A stretch of DNA of 64,000 nucleotides, taken from Gulosibacter hominis (lineage in GTDB: Bacteria > Actinomycetota > Actinomycetes > Actinomycetales > Microbacteriaceae). The stretch covers positions 1 to 64,000 of the forward strand of contig NZ_CAJGWQ010000008.1 in NCBI RefSeq assembly GCF_904842695.1, written 5' to 3'. Position 1 is the first letter of the stretch, and each line of letters starts with the position of its first letter. Below are positions 43,411 through 53,030 of the stretch, one piece after another. Under the pieces are notes generated by a model. That model saw nothing but the letters and a program-made list of their open reading frames with translations, was not told where the DNA came from and made no database searches. Made by a program: the position numbers and the translations under genes.

Positions 43411-44157
43411 ATGTTTGATATTCCCACTGATCTGCCACCCGAACTTGTGCCGCTGACCTGGCTCATCGGCACCTGGGAGGGCGAGGGTATGGTCGAGTAC
43501 GAGGTTGGCGGCAAGCTGCGGATGCATCCGTTCCACCAGCGTGTCGAGTTCACCCACAATGACCAGCCGTTCCTCGAGTACCGTTCGCGTTCGTGGCTGT
43601 TGCCGGATGGATCCAGCGACGCTGGCGAAGCCGGCGAACCCAGCGCAGAAAATGGCGCCGCTGAAGGAACCGAAAAACCGTTCCTTCCCGAGGGCATGGA
43701 TGCGCTCATGCCCAAGGGTCCGACGGTCACCCCTGCCGCATCCGATGAGCTTGCCGGGCTGCTGCCCCTGACCAGCGAAATGGGTTTTTGGCGCCTGGCT
43801 CGCCCGCGCGATGCCGGCGACGTGGGCCCGGGGATGCTCCCGCCGAGCGATAACACCTCGTACCCGAATGCCGATGCGGTCGAGAAGCTTCGCAACAACC
43901 AAAACGGTTTCGACCTTGAGGTGACTCTCGCGCATCCCACCGGCGTGAGTGAGCTGTATTACGGCATGATTCGCGGGCCGCGCGTTGATCTGGCAACCGA
44001 GGGTGTTGTGCGTTCATCCGGCAGCGAGGAGTACCGCTCGGCCACCCGCATGTACGGCCTGGTGCAGGGGCGGATGTTTTGGGCGTGGGATATTGCCGCT
44101 CTCGGCGGCGAACTCGCAACCCACGCCTCGGCGCAGCTGACGCGGGTGTCAGAGTGA
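43411..44157 (+). CDS. Nitrobindin / FABP-like heme-binding protein
   Basis: A 248-aa beta-barrel protein of the DUF1794 family. PLTWLIGTWEGEG near residue 14 is the nitrobindin start motif, and THNDQPFLEYRSRSW is also typical. The heme-ligand His is probably in the C-terminal THASAQLTRV region. An insertion of roughly 60 residues (about 68-125, acidic and Pro/Ala-rich) separates strands. It overlaps the next gene by four bases. Confidence 0.85.
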   Translation: MFDIPTDLPPELVPLTWLIGTWEGEGMVEYEVGGKLRMHPFHQRVEFTHNDQPFLEYRSRSWLLPDGSSDAGEAGEPSAENGAAEGTEKPFLPEGMDALMPKGPTVTPAASDELAGLLPLTSEMGFWRLARPRDAGDVGPGMLPPSDNTSYPNADAVEKLRNNQNGFDLEVTLAHPTGVSELYYGMIRGPRVDLATEGVVRSSGSEEYRSATRMYGLVQGRMFWAWDIAALGGELATHASAQLTRVSE

Positions 44158-45305
44158 GCAATAGCCCGTTTTTGCGGCTTCCCGGAGCTGTTGAAGGTGT
44201 GGCACCCGATGCGGGTGTGGCCGCGCACTACGGCGAACCGCTGCGTGAGCAGCGGGCGTTGGCGCGCGGCGCCGCTGTTGTGGATGCGAGCCACCTCGGG
44301 GTCGTGCGCGTGGCGGGCCCCGATCGGGCTGACTGGTTGACTTCGCTTTGTACGCAAGTGTTGACCGTTGGTGGGCATGGTGAGTCGCTCATCCTCTCGC
44401 CCCAGGGGCGCATCGAACATCAGTTCGCGTTCGCGGATGATGGCGAATGCACCTGGCTGATTACCGAACACGATGGTGCGGCACCGCTGGCTGAGTTTCT
44501 TCACCGGATGCGGTTCATGAAACAGGTGGAAGTTACCGATCTATCGGGCGAACGGTTTGTGTTCGCATCGATGGGCGCGATGGCGGCGCTCGACGGCATT
44601 TCGGATGCGGTGGTCTGGGACGATCCCTGGACCGGCATCGCCGCGGGCGGCACGCAGTACGCCGAGATCGCACCTGACGAGCACCCGGGCACGCGATACC
44701 GGATGCAGTTCACGATCGTGTCGGCCGAGGGGCGCGATCGGCTGCTGACGGCAGCGCGTGCGGGTGAACTGACGATGGCCGGAATGCTCGCGCTCGAAGC
44801 ACTGCGAGTTGCCGCGTGGCGCCCGCGGTTCGCGCGTGAGGTTGATGAGCGGGCGCTGCCGCATGAACTCGACCTGCTTCGCAGCGCCGTGCACCTCAAC
44901 AAGGGTTGCTATCGCGGACAGGAGGCGGTTGCCAAGGTGCACAACCTCGGGCATCCGCCGCGCCGCCTGGCATTTCTTGATCTTGATGGGATGGATGGCC
45001 GGCTCCCAGCCCCCGGTGCGCTCGTGCGTGACGGCGACAAGCCCGTCGGCCGCATCACGAGCACGGTGCTGCACTACGACGAGGGGCCGATTGCGCTGGC
45101 GCTGCTCAAACGGAACGTCGATCCGCAGGCGGCGCTGCGGGTTGATCTCGACCTCGCCGCCCAGGTCGCCGACGGTGCTGTCGCCGAGTCGGAGGCCGGT
45201 GCGCCCGAACAGGTGGATGCGTACCAGACGGTGATTGTCGCGCCCGATGCCGGTGACGCCGCCCAGATGGCCGAACTGCGTCGAAAATTTCGCGGCCAGC
45301 GCTAG
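44154..45305 (+). CDS. ygfZ: YgfZ/GcvT family folate-binding protein
   Basis: 383-aa relative of the glycine cleavage T protein, which in E. coli YgfZ helps iron-sulfur cluster repair with THF. The decisive motif is KGCYRGQEAVAKVHNLG with its Cys. The GTG at 44154 overlaps the nitrobindin stop (gtga), giving MSNSPFLRLPGAVEG; the longer frame from 44079 runs inside the previous gene. Coupling to a heme/NO-binding protein suggests a shared role in metal-cofactor protection. Confidence 0.9.
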   Translation: MSNSPFLRLPGAVEGVAPDAGVAAHYGEPLREQRALARGAAVVDASHLGVVRVAGPDRADWLTSLCTQVLTVGGHGESLILSPQGRIEHQFAFADDGECTWLITEHDGAAPLAEFLHRMRFMKQVEVTDLSGERFVFASMGAMAALDGISDAVVWDDPWTGIAAGGTQYAEIAPDEHPGTRYRMQFTIVSAEGRDRLLTAARAGELTMAGMLALEALRVAAWRPRFAREVDERALPHELDLLRSAVHLNKGCYRGQEAVAKVHNLGHPPRRLAFLDLDGMDGRLPAPGALVRDGDKPVGRITSTVLHYDEGPIALALLKRNVDPQAALRVDLDLAAQVADGAVAESEAGAPEQVDAYQTVIVAPDAGDAAQMAELRRKFRGQR

Positions 45306-45416
45306 CTGCCGCGCGCATCCGGGTGCTGCGCGGCGGTCATCCACCTGAAACAGTCATTGTGGCGTTCGTAGTGGCTCGTCCAGCCGCTGTTTACGCTCAC
45401 TGTGCACGATTGCACT

Positions 45417-46379
45417 ATGAGCGACACAGCACGTCCTGCGAGCCCAAAAGGTAGCGCCGGTGATCATCCGCCAGCGCTGCAAATTACCAACCTGGTCAAG
45501 TCGTTTCGAAAACCCGGCGGTGGCCGGTTCCGCGCGGTGGACGAGCTGTCGCTGACCGTTTCACGCGGCGAAATTGTGGCTTTTTTGGGGCCGAACGGTG
45601 CCGGTAAAACCACCACGCTCGATATTGTGTTGGGGCTCACGCAGGCCGATTCTGGCGAGGTGCGCGTGCTCGGCGAAACCCCCGACGGGATCGTGCAGCA
45701 GGGGAGGGTAGCTGCGGTGTTGCAAACCGGCGCGCTGCTGCCCGATCTGAGCGTCAAAGAGACGGTGCAGATGATCGGCGCCCTGTATGCCGAAACCATC
45801 GGGGTGGATGAGGCGTTGCGTCGGGCGGGGATTGAAAAGATCGCCGGCCGCAAAGTGTCAAAATGCTCGGGCGGTGAGCAGCAGCGGTTGCGTTTTGCAT
45901 TGGCGCTGCTGCCCAACCCCGACCTGTTGGTGCTCGACGAACCAACCGCGGGGATGGACGTTAATGCGCGCGGTGAATTTTGGGATGCGATGCGGGCAGA
46001 AGCGCATCGTGGCCGCACCATCATCTTCGCCACACATTATTTGAAAGAGGCCGAAGACTTCGCCGAACGCATTGTGCTGATCGCCGATGGCAGGCTCGTC
46101 GCCGACGGTGCGGTTGGCGAGATTCGCGAGCTGGCCGGTGGTAAATCGCTCACCGCCCGGCTTGCTGGCGTTACCGAGGCGGAATTACAGGCGGTGCCCG
46201 GGGTGCAGCGGGCTGTGCGCCTCGACCCGCAGCGCATCGAACTCAAATGTGACGATGCGGATGCTGCGGCACGCTATCTGCTCACCAACACTGCCGCGAG
46301 CGATATTGAGATTCGCGCGGCCAGCCTCGACGAGGCCTTTGAACAGCTCACCGCCCACAACGACAGGGAGCAATCATGA
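45417..46379 (+). CDS. ABC-2 type exporter, ATP-binding protein
   Basis: Cytoplasmic ATPase of 320 aa. Walker A GPNGAGKTTTLDIVLG, signature KCSGGEQQRLRFALALL, Walker B LLVLDEPTAGMD. The C-terminal extension (about 225-310) is the DrrA-like domain of drug and daunorubicin exporters. The signature carries Cys (CSGGE). ATG at 45417 chosen; a GTG five codons earlier is possible. Overlaps the permease by four bases (atga). Confidence 0.93.
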   Translation: MSDTARPASPKGSAGDHPPALQITNLVKSFRKPGGGRFRAVDELSLTVSRGEIVAFLGPNGAGKTTTLDIVLGLTQADSGEVRVLGETPDGIVQQGRVAAVLQTGALLPDLSVKETVQMIGALYAETIGVDEALRRAGIEKIAGRKVSKCSGGEQQRLRFALALLPNPDLLVLDEPTAGMDVNARGEFWDAMRAEAHRGRTIIFATHYLKEAEDFAERIVLIADGRLVADGAVGEIRELAGGKSLTARLAGVTEAELQAVPGVQRAVRLDPQRIELKCDDADAAARYLLTNTAASDIEIRAASLDEAFEQLTAHNDREQS

Positions 46380-47170
46380 CCACCGAAACACCGCGTCGAG
46401 TGCTGAACCTGCGCTATATCGGGTTTGATTTGCGCCGCAATTTGCGGATGTTTACCAACCTGTTTTTTGTGATCGTGTTGCCGGTGGCGATGTTCATCAT
46501 TTTTGGCACCATGTCGGATTTTTCGAGCACGACGCTTGAAAGCGGTCGCGGTAATATCACCGCGAGCATCATGGTGTCGATGGGTGCGTACGCTGCGATC
46601 ACCGCCACCACATCGCTTGCCGGATCGGCAGCGGTTGAGTTGCAGCAGGGGTGGGGGCGTCAATTGGGGCTAACCCCGTTTTCGAACGCAGGCTATATCA
46701 CCAGCAAGGTGATCGTTGCGCTGAGCTACGCGATATTGGCCATCACTGCCGTGTACATCGCCGGCGTAATTGTTGGCGCGAAGATGGACGGCTGGGTGTG
46801 GGCAGCAACCGCCGGCCTATTGCTGGTGGGCGCGATGGTGTTCGCGCTGTACGGTCTCGCTTTCGGGTTGCTGCTGCGCAGTGAAGCTGCGGTGGGCGCT
46901 GCCAGCGGTATTGTCGTCATCCTGATGTTTCTCGGCAACGCCTTTGTGCCGCTGAGCGGATTTTTGCTGCAGTTGTCGGTGTTCACGCCGGTTTGGGGAG
47001 TGGTGCGCTTGTCGGCGTATCCGCTCGATCAGGGCGTCTATTTTGACGGGAACGACGGTTCGCCCGTGCACTATGAGCTCTGGCAGATGGTGTGCAACCT
47101 GGCAGTGTGGGGCGCCATCTTTGCGGCGCTGTGTGTAATCGGAGTGCGACGCGGCACGAGCCGCCGATAG
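46376..47170 (+). CDS. ABC-2 type exporter, permease
   Basis: A 264-aa integral membrane protein with six helices (for example LFFVIVLPVAMFIIFGTM, AAITATTSLAGSAAVELQQG, VIVALSYAILAITAVYIAGV). It forms an exporter with the preceding ATPase. Substrate unknown; related pairs confer antibiotic resistance or export lipids, often under a two-component system, but none is adjacent here. Confidence 0.9.
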   Translation: MTTETPRRVLNLRYIGFDLRRNLRMFTNLFFVIVLPVAMFIIFGTMSDFSSTTLESGRGNITASIMVSMGAYAAITATTSLAGSAAVELQQGWGRQLGLTPFSNAGYITSKVIVALSYAILAITAVYIAGVIVGAKMDGWVWAATAGLLLVGAMVFALYGLAFGLLLRSEAAVGAASGIVVILMFLGNAFVPLSGFLLQLSVFTPVWGVVRLSAYPLDQGVYFDGNDGSPVHYELWQMVCNLAVWGAIFAALCVIGVRRGTSRR

Positions 47171-47236
47171 TGAGTGGATGCTGCGTAGCAGCTAGCATTA
47201 AAGCAACCCGGTAGGCGATGGCGGTATCGAGGCGAC

Positions 47237-47974
47237 ATGGTTTACAAACGATTTGTTATCGGTGTGGTTGCAATTGGGCTGGCGGTTTCACTCGGCGGCT
47301 GTCAGCAGCACGACTCGCAGTCAGCGGCCGAAAACTCAGTGAGCGCGCCGCCCACGCAGAGCGAGTCGGGTGCGCCCGAAACTCCCGGCGATGGCGGCGC
47401 GGCAACAGGTGCTGATGGGCATCATGCAGAGGCAACCGAAAGCACCGCGCAGGCTGCGGATATCATCATCCCCGAGTGCCCCGAGATGAATCCGCTGGCC
47501 CAGGCCGAACACGATAAGTTCATGGAGAGGCTGCCGGAGGATAGAAGATACGATTCGCGCGCGAGAGAAGTGAGCAGCGAAGAGTTTTCACAGAAGGTTG
47601 GTCCGGCGGCAGGAAAAGCGCTTGCTTCAGTTGAAAAATATCGAGGGTGTCACTGGGGCTTTTCACTCGGCACGCCGGTGTTCCAGATTGACGCTGAACT
47701 AAAACCGGAGGCAAAAGCCGCACTCATTGCGGCACTGCGCGACGACCCCGACTTTGTCGAGATGGAAAGCGAATCGCACGGAGCTCAGCAATTTGAGTAT
47801 TTAGTGGTGCAAGAAGGAGTAGGCTCAGAAACTGTTTTTCACACCTTTATCGGCGACATGTGGATCTGCTTCGCAGCGGCGAGCGATTGGGCGCTCGACA
47901 ACTACGGCAAGGTTTTTTCAGAGAGCGCGCTGGAGGCGCTGGTCGAGGCCAACCCGGGGCTCGGCGACGGATAA
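47237..47974 (+). CDS. Hypothetical lipoprotein
   Basis: A 245-aa lipoprotein: signal [13 protein letters not shown] with lipidated Cys22, then a Gln/Ser/Ala-rich tether (about 23-75) and a globular part that includes [20 protein letters not shown]. Cys residues in [13 protein letters not shown] and MWICFAA may form disulfides. It resembles, but does not match, other actinobacterial DUF3558-like lipoproteins. Function unknown. Confidence 0.75.
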   Translation: MVYKRFVIGVVAIGLAVSLGGCQQHDSQSAAENSVSAPPTQSESGAPETPGDGGAATGADGHHAEATESTAQAADIIIPECPEMNPLAQAEHDKFMERLPEDRRYDSRAREVSSEEFSQKVGPAAGKALASVEKYRGCHWGFSLGTPVFQIDAELKPEAKAALIAALRDDPDFVEMESESHGAQQFEYLVVQEGVGSETVFHTFIGDMWICFAAASDWALDNYGKVFSESALEALVEANPGLGDG

Positions 47975-48041
47975 CCGCGGTCGCCGGTGCAGATCACGTA
48001 CGCGCTATGCGCAGACACCCCGACCCCGTTACGCTAGAAGC

Positions 48042-48797
48042 ATGAATGCACCGCTGACGCTCATTCTCGTCCGCCACGGACAGAGCGAATGGAATGAAAA
48101 AAACCTGTTCACCGGTTGGGTCGATGTCGAACTGACCGAAAAAGGCCGGGGCGAGGCGAAGCGCGCCGGTGAGCTGATCCGTGAATCGGGTCTGACCCCC
48201 GACATTCTTTACACTTCGCTGCTCACTCGCGCGATCGACACCGCAAATATTGCGCTGAAAGAAGCCGGCTTTGCATGGATCGACGCTAAGCGTGACTGGC
48301 GCCTCAACGAGCGCCACTACGGCGCGCTGCAGGGCAAGAACAAGGCCGAGGTGCGCGATGAGTTCGGTGAAGACCAGTTCATGATCTGGCGCCGCTCGTA
48401 CGATGTGCCGCCGCCCCCGCTCGCCGATGACAACGAGTGGTCGCAGGTGGGCGAGCGTCGCTACGCAAATCTTGGCGACGACATCCCGCGCACCGAGTGC
48501 CTCAAGGATGTGCTCGAGCGGCTGCTGCCGTTCTGGGAGTCGGAGATTGTGAGTGATTTGCGTGCCGGGAAGACCGTGATGGTCGCGGCACACGGTAATT
48601 CATTGCGTGCCCTCGTGAAACACCTCGACGGAATCGGTGATGACGAGATTTCGGCGCTGAACATCCCCACCGGTATTCCGCTGGTGTATGAGCTCGATGC
48701 CGAAACGCTCAAGCCGATCTCGCCGGCACGCTACCTCGACCCCGAAGCGGCCGCGGCAGGTGCCGCAGCTGTCGCCAATCAGGGTGCCCAGAAGTAG
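48042..48797 (+). CDS. gpmA: 2,3-bisphosphoglycerate-dependent phosphoglycerate mutase
   Basis: Glycolytic enzyme, 251 aa. The phospho-His is in [18 protein letters not shown]; the second His in [19 protein letters not shown], and [16 protein letters not shown] completes the active site. Its place before phoU-senX3-regX3 is the usual actinobacterial arrangement. A strong terminator follows. Confidence 0.97.
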   Translation: MNAPLTLILVRHGQSEWNEKNLFTGWVDVELTEKGRGEAKRAGELIRESGLTPDILYTSLLTRAIDTANIALKEAGFAWIDAKRDWRLNERHYGALQGKNKAEVRDEFGEDQFMIWRRSYDVPPPPLADDNEWSQVGERRYANLGDDIPRTECLKDVLERLLPFWESEIVSDLRAGKTVMVAAHGNSLRALVKHLDGIGDDEISALNIPTGIPLVYELDAETLKPISPARYLDPEAAAAGAAAVANQGAQK

Positions 48798-48810
48798 TCG
48801 ATACTAACCA

Positions 48811-48853
48811 AAACGGCGGGTCCGGTTCGAACTTGAACCGGACCCGCCGTTTC
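48811..48853. terminator. Terminator between gpmA and phoU
   Basis: An 18-bp perfect stem (aaacggcgggtccggttc with its complement) around a short loop, flanked by A and T tracts. Serves convergent gpmA and phoU. Confidence 0.9.
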
Positions 48854-48868
48854 TATGGTTGTGGCTGC

Positions 48869-49513
48869 CTACTCGGCTGCGGCGCCTTCCTGCAGGTAGC
48901 GCATCCGCTTGGCAATGGCGACCGCGTGGTCGCTGAAGCGTTCGAAGTAGCGGTTCGCGAGGGTCGCATCCACCACCTGCTCGGCGGGAACTGTCTCGTC
49001 GACTGTCGAAAGGCCGTTGAGCACCTCCTTGTGCAGGGCGTCGTTGGCGTCGTCGCTGGCGATAATTTCGTCGAGCAGCTGCGAATCTTCGGTCTCGATC
49101 AGCTTGCGCACCCGCTCAGCCTGCGCGACGCAGAGCTCGCCCGCTTCACGGAAGTGTTCGCGCAGCGGCTCGGGCGAAACCTCGACGGGGAACCGCATCC
49201 GGGCAAGCTGGGCGATGTGCGCGGCGAGGTCGCCCATACGCTCAAGCGAGCTTGAAATACGCATGGTCGAAACAACGAAGCGCAGGTCGCGAGCCACCGG
49301 CGACTGCAGCAGCAGCACCTCGATGGTGAGGTCATCGATGTGTGCGGCGGCCTCGTCAATTTTCATGTCATTGCTGATGACCTCGTCGGCAAGCGCGACG
49401 TCCGAGGTCTGGAAGGCGCGGGTGGCGTTACGGATAGCGTTCACGACACCGTCGGCAACCTCGATGAGACCGGTCTGGATATTGGCTAGTTCCTGCTGAA
49501 AAACCTCGCGCAC
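48869..49513 (-). CDS. phoU: Phosphate signalling regulator PhoU
   Basis: Two-repeat helical protein linking Pst transport to the SenX3 kinase. The 214-aa product starts MREVFQQELANIQ from a GTG at 49513, with gggag 7 bases upstream; the frame further upstream is not PhoU-like. The metal-binding repeats are ADEVISNDMKIDEAAAHID and LDEIIASDDANDALHKE. It is divergent from senX3. Confidence 0.95.
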   Translation of the reverse strand: MREVFQQELANIQTGLIEVADGVVNAIRNATRAFQTSDVALADEVISNDMKIDEAAAHIDDLTIEVLLLQSPVARDLRFVVSTMRISSSLERMGDLAAHIAQLARMRFPVEVSPEPLREHFREAGELCVAQAERVRKLIETEDSQLLDEIIASDDANDALHKEVLNGLSTVDETVPAEQVVDATLANRYFERFSDHAVAIAKRMRYLQEGAAAE

Positions 49514-49615
49514 TGAAAACTCCCATTTGATTGCGATGTTGGACATCAACGGATGCGGTGAGCCCATATGGTGCGTGCCCAATCCGTGACCTGGAGTAAG
49601 TTAGCGGTCCAAAGT

Positions 49616-49635
49616 GACGTTTCGGTGAAAACGTC
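49616..49635. promoter_or_regulatory. Inverted repeat between phoU and senX3
   Basis: gacgttt and aaacgtc flank cggtga in the 140-base divergent promoter region, about 20 bases before senX3. The minus strand contains one PHO-box-like unit (tttcacc), so autoregulation by RegX3 is possible. Confidence 0.4.
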
Positions 49636-49653
49636 GCCCGTATCCTTGACCAC

Positions 49654-50847
49654 ATGCATGTCGGTGCCGCACTTTTCATCACTTTTCTTGTTGGGCTGAT
49701 CATTGGCGTCGCCACAACCGCGGTAACCATGGTGATGGACCGCAGACGGCAGAACCTCGCCGAGCTGCTGGAACCCCGGCTGAACGATTCGGTGATTGAA
49801 GTGCTCAAAGCCCTGCCACAAATGGCGATCGTTACCGACCGTTCATACAACGTGGTGTGGGCATCGCCCGGTGCGACCGTGAAAGGTTTGGTGAGCCGCG
49901 ATAACCGGCTCACACCGCGACTACAGGCGGTGGCGCAGGTCGCCTGGAGCGCCGATGACCACAGTGAAACGCAGCTAATGCTGCCGCGCGGCCCCTACGG
50001 TAATGCCGCGATTACCGTACGCATCCGCGCCAACCAGCTGTCGCCGCGCTACCTCATCCTGCTGGCTGAAGATCTCACCGAGGCGATCCGCGTGCAAGAG
50101 GTGCGCCGCGATTTTGTGGCGAATGTGTCGCACGAGCTGAAAACCCCGATCGGTGCCGTAACACTGCTTGCAGAAGCCATCGGTGAGGCGTCCGATGACC
50201 AGGAGCAGGTGGAATATTTTGCAAACCGGCTGCTGATTGAGGGGGACCGGCTCACCCGTCTTGTGCGGGAAATTATCGATCTTTCGCGCCTGCAGTCAAC
50301 CGATGCGATGGCGGAGGCTGAAGACGTCAATATCGCCGATGTGGTTTCAAGCGCCGTCGACCAGACCGTGACCATCGCCGAAGGTAAGTCGGCCACCGTG
50401 AGCGTGCGGGTTGATCCCGACCTGGTGGTTTGGGGTGACCCGCGCTTGTTGGTCATGTGTATGCAGAACCTCATCACCAACGCCATCTCGTATTCACCGG
50501 CCGGCTCGCGAGTGGGCGTCGGCGCCCGCAGGCAGGGCGATGTGGTGGAGATTTCGGTGACCGATCAGGGCATCGGCATTTCGGAGGAGGATCAAAAGCG
50601 TATTTTTGAACGCTTTTATCGAGTCGATTCGGCGCGCTCACGCAACACTGGCGGCACCGGACTGGGGCTCAGCATCGTGCGCCACGTGGTTGAAAATCAC
50701 GGCGGTGATATTGCCGTCTGGTCGCAGTTGGGCAAGGGGTCGACCTTCACGGTTCGACTGCCGCTGATCGAAGCTTTCAAGCCCGGCAGCGACTCGGCGG
50801 AAGCGCCCAAGATCAATCCGATTCCGCTATCGGTGCCGGAGCAGTAA
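49654..50847 (+). CDS. senX3: Phosphate-sensing histidine kinase SenX3
   Basis: Sensor kinase of 397 aa. One N-terminal helix (about 3-28), a PAS-like region (about 40-140), HisKA with the phosphoacceptor in VANVSHELKTPIGAV, and HATPase boxes with ITDQGIGI-like VTDQGIGISEED and GGTGLGLSIVRH. The PAS plus single-helix layout and the PhoU/RegX3 neighbours identify it. It lacks a large extracellular sensor, consistent with sensing through PhoU and Pst. Confidence 0.95.
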   Translation: MHVGAALFITFLVGLIIGVATTAVTMVMDRRRQNLAELLEPRLNDSVIEVLKALPQMAIVTDRSYNVVWASPGATVKGLVSRDNRLTPRLQAVAQVAWSADDHSETQLMLPRGPYGNAAITVRIRANQLSPRYLILLAEDLTEAIRVQEVRRDFVANVSHELKTPIGAVTLLAEAIGEASDDQEQVEYFANRLLIEGDRLTRLVREIIDLSRLQSTDAMAEAEDVNIADVVSSAVDQTVTIAEGKSATVSVRVDPDLVVWGDPRLLVMCMQNLITNAISYSPAGSRVGVGARRQGDVVEISVTDQGIGISEEDQKRIFERFYRVDSARSRNTGGTGLGLSIVRHVVENHGGDIAVWSQLGKGSTFTVRLPLIEAFKPGSDSAEAPKINPIPLSVPEQ

Positions 50848-50950
50848 ACATCCCATACCCGGCATCGCGACTGCCCACCGGTGGCAATTACACCACGCGG
50901 AAGAAGGCAGAATTAACCTCCGGTTAGCCTGCTGTATGCACAATGGTTGT

Positions 50951-51634
50951 GTGACACGAATTCTGATTGTTGAAGACGAAGCCTCCCTGCACGAACCGCT
51001 GTCGTTCCTGCTGAAAAGGGAAGGGTTCGATGTAGAGGTGGCAGAAGATGGCACCGAAGCGATTGAAATGTTCGATCGGGACGGTGCTGACATGGTGCTT
51101 CTCGACCTCATGCTGCCCGGGATTCCCGGTAGCGAGGTGTGCAAGCAGATTCGCATGACTTCAAATGTGCCCATCATCATGCTCACCGCAAAAGACAGCG
51201 AGGTCGACATCATCGTGGGGCTCGAACTCGGCGCCGACGACTATGTCACCAAGCCCTACTCGACTCGGGAGCTGCTCGCGCGCATCCGTGCCGTACTGCG
51301 CCGCAGTGAACAGGCCGAGAACGACGAGAATGACGGCATTGTGGAAGTGAACGATATCCGTATGGATGTCGACCGACACACCGTCACGGTGCGCGGTGAG
51401 CTGACCCAGATGCCCCTGAAAGAGTTCGAGCTGCTCGAATATCTGCTTCGCAACGCCGGTCGTGTGCTCACCCGCGGCCAGCTCATCGACCGTGTTTGGG
51501 GCCCCGACTACTACGGTGACACGAAGACGCTTGACGTGCACATCAAGCGCATCCGCTCGCGGATTGAAGAGACCCCGTCATCACCGAAACTGCTGGTGAC
51601 CGTCCGCGGTCTCGGCTATCGCTTCGAGGGCTAA
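50951..51634 (+). CDS. regX3: Response regulator RegX3
   Basis: OmpR-family activator of phosphate-starvation genes, 227 aa. The receiver has ILIVEDE, Asp in MVLLDLMLPG and Lys in DDYVTKPYS; the winged helix has KEFELLEYLLRNAGRVLTRG and TLDVHIKRIRSRIE. The GTG at 50951 gives the standard MTRILIVEDE start; the ATG at 50936 is an alternative. About 100 bases separate it from senX3. Likely targets include the pstS promoter at about 38.08 kb. Confidence 0.95.
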   Translation: MTRILIVEDEASLHEPLSFLLKREGFDVEVAEDGTEAIEMFDRDGADMVLLDLMLPGIPGSEVCKQIRMTSNVPIIMLTAKDSEVDIIVGLELGADDYVTKPYSTRELLARIRAVLRRSEQAENDENDGIVEVNDIRMDVDRHTVTVRGELTQMPLKEFELLEYLLRNAGRVLTRGQLIDRVWGPDYYGDTKTLDVHIKRIRSRIEETPSSPKLLVTVRGLGYRFEG

Positions 51635-51636
51635 GC

Positions 51637-51683
51637 AAAACGCTGCGGGGCGCATCCGAACTGGATGCGCCCCGCAGCGTTTT
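51637..51683. terminator. Terminator between regX3 and the LpqE-like gene
   Basis: A 21-bp perfect stem starting aaaacgctgcggggcgcatcc, closed by a 5-base loop, with A and T tracts at its ends. Serves both convergent genes. Confidence 0.92.
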
Positions 51684-51696
51684 AGGTGATTATCGA

Positions 51697-52278
51697 CTAC
51701 TCGTTAGTCTCCTCAACAGGAGCCTCATTTTCGGTCGCCACCGGGGCGGGGGTTGCAGTCTCGGCTGCGTCGCTGGGCTGAATCTGGCTGGGGGCGAGAG
51801 TCTTGTACTCGTCGAGCACATTCTCGGGGTTGTCAGCGCCAAGCACCGGCACCGTTGCGGTCGCCTCGCTGCCGGCCGAGCGGAAGGTCACATTGACAGT
51901 GTCACCCGAGCGGAACTTGCCGGTTACGATCTGCGCGCCGGCCTCGTCGAAGCCGACCTTGACCAGGCCCTTGTTTGTTCTGGTCTTTTCGACGGGGATG
52001 CTCACGGTTGAGCCGCCGTCGATGGCAACCTCGAGGGTTGCGGGGGTGTCTGACTCGGTAATGACGCTGAGCACGAGGTTGGCCTCGTTCACATCTTGAG
52101 TGTCGGAGTCGACGATGAGCAGCGCATTGCGAACCTCGAGATCACCAACGGATGCGTGCACGCCGTCGCTGGCGGCATATTCCATGGTCGTGCGCTGTGG
52201 GCTGATGAGGTTGCAGCCGGTGAGCCCCGCCGCGAGGGCGAGGGCCAGTGCGGATGCGGCGACGGCGCGGAACTTCAC
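51697..52278 (-). CDS. LpqE-like lipoprotein
   Basis: A 193-aa lipoprotein: signal AVAASALALALAAGLTGC with Cys23, then a beta-rich body (VGDLEVRNALLIVDSD, TLEVAIDGGSTVSIPV, VGFDEAGAQIVTGKFRSGD) and a Pro/Ala/Glu-rich tail. The GTG at 52278 has gggagg upstream. In mycobacteria LpqE lies next to CarD in the same divergent arrangement, which supports the name. Related genes are sometimes labelled DNA modification methylase, for which nothing is visible here. Confidence 0.75.
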   Translation of the reverse strand: MKFRAVAASALALALAAGLTGCNLISPQRTTMEYAASDGVHASVGDLEVRNALLIVDSDTQDVNEANLVLSVITESDTPATLEVAIDGGSTVSIPVEKTRTNKGLVKVGFDEAGAQIVTGKFRSGDTVNVTFRSAGSEATATVPVLGADNPENVLDEYKTLAPSQIQPSDAAETATPAPVATENEAPVEETNE

Positions 52279-52464
52279 TGCAGGAGCCTCCCGTAGAAAT
52301 GTGCGAGCGAGCAACACCTTCAACTGCCGCGCTCACGTGGTCAACCTTCAGCGTAGCCGATTGTGTGACCGATTCGTGTCGTTCGGCTGGGGCGGTTGAT
52401 TCAGGCGGGGAATACTAGCACCAATTCGTGGTAAAATTGACCACTTAGGAAGGAGACCCTGTCT

Positions 52465-52947
52465 ATGAATCTTGAGGTCGGAGAGACCGTTGTCTACCCC
52501 CACCACGGTGCGGCGACAATCGAAGAAGTCAAGACTCGAGTCATTCGCGGCGAAGAGGTGACCTTTCTGAAGCTGAACGTTGCCCAGGGCGACCTGACGA
52601 TTGAGGTCCCCGCCCACAACGTCGAGCTGGTCGGTGTGCGTGATGTGATCGACGACGCTGGTTTGCAGGAAGTGTACGACGTGCTGCGCGCGCCGCTTAC
52701 CGAAGAACCCACTAACTGGTCGCGTCGATACAAATCGAACCAAGAAAAGCTCTCATCGGGCGATGTCATCAAGGTTTCGGAAGTGGTTCGTGACCTTTGG
52801 CGTCGCGACCAAGACAAGGGCCTGTCGGCGGGTGAAAAGCGGATGCTCGCGAAGGCTCGCCAGGTGCTCGTCTCAGAGCTCGCACTGGCACAAGACACCG
52901 ACGAAGAAGCCGCGAACGAGCACCTCGACAAGGTTCTCGAGTCATAA
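52465..52947 (+). CDS. carD: CarD family RNA polymerase-binding regulator
   Basis: Essential actinobacterial factor that stabilises open complexes, notably at rRNA promoters. The 160-aa product has the RNA polymerase-interacting Tudor-like domain (about 1-60, [18 protein letters not shown]) and the helical DNA-binding domain with the conserved Trp in [13 protein letters not shown] and [20 protein letters not shown]. The ribosome site aggaaggag is 9 bases before the ATG. A -10-like taaaat at 52432-52437 lies within a gtggt/accac inverted repeat that could be an operator. Confidence 0.96.
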   Translation: MNLEVGETVVYPHHGAATIEEVKTRVIRGEEVTFLKLNVAQGDLTIEVPAHNVELVGVRDVIDDAGLQEVYDVLRAPLTEEPTNWSRRYKSNQEKLSSGDVIKVSEVVRDLWRRDQDKGLSAGEKRMLAKARQVLVSELALAQDTDEEAANEHLDKVLES

Positions 52948-53030
52948 TCGCTCGCTGAACCGGCCGCAGTTTCAATAAGGCACAACCGCTTTGTGAACCC
53001 GGCTTCGAGAACTCAGTCTTCGAAAACCAA

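Noticed and set aside
51697-52278. DNA modification methylase label for the LpqE-like gene
   Set aside because: It has a lipobox and beta-rich body and no SAM or catalytic motif.
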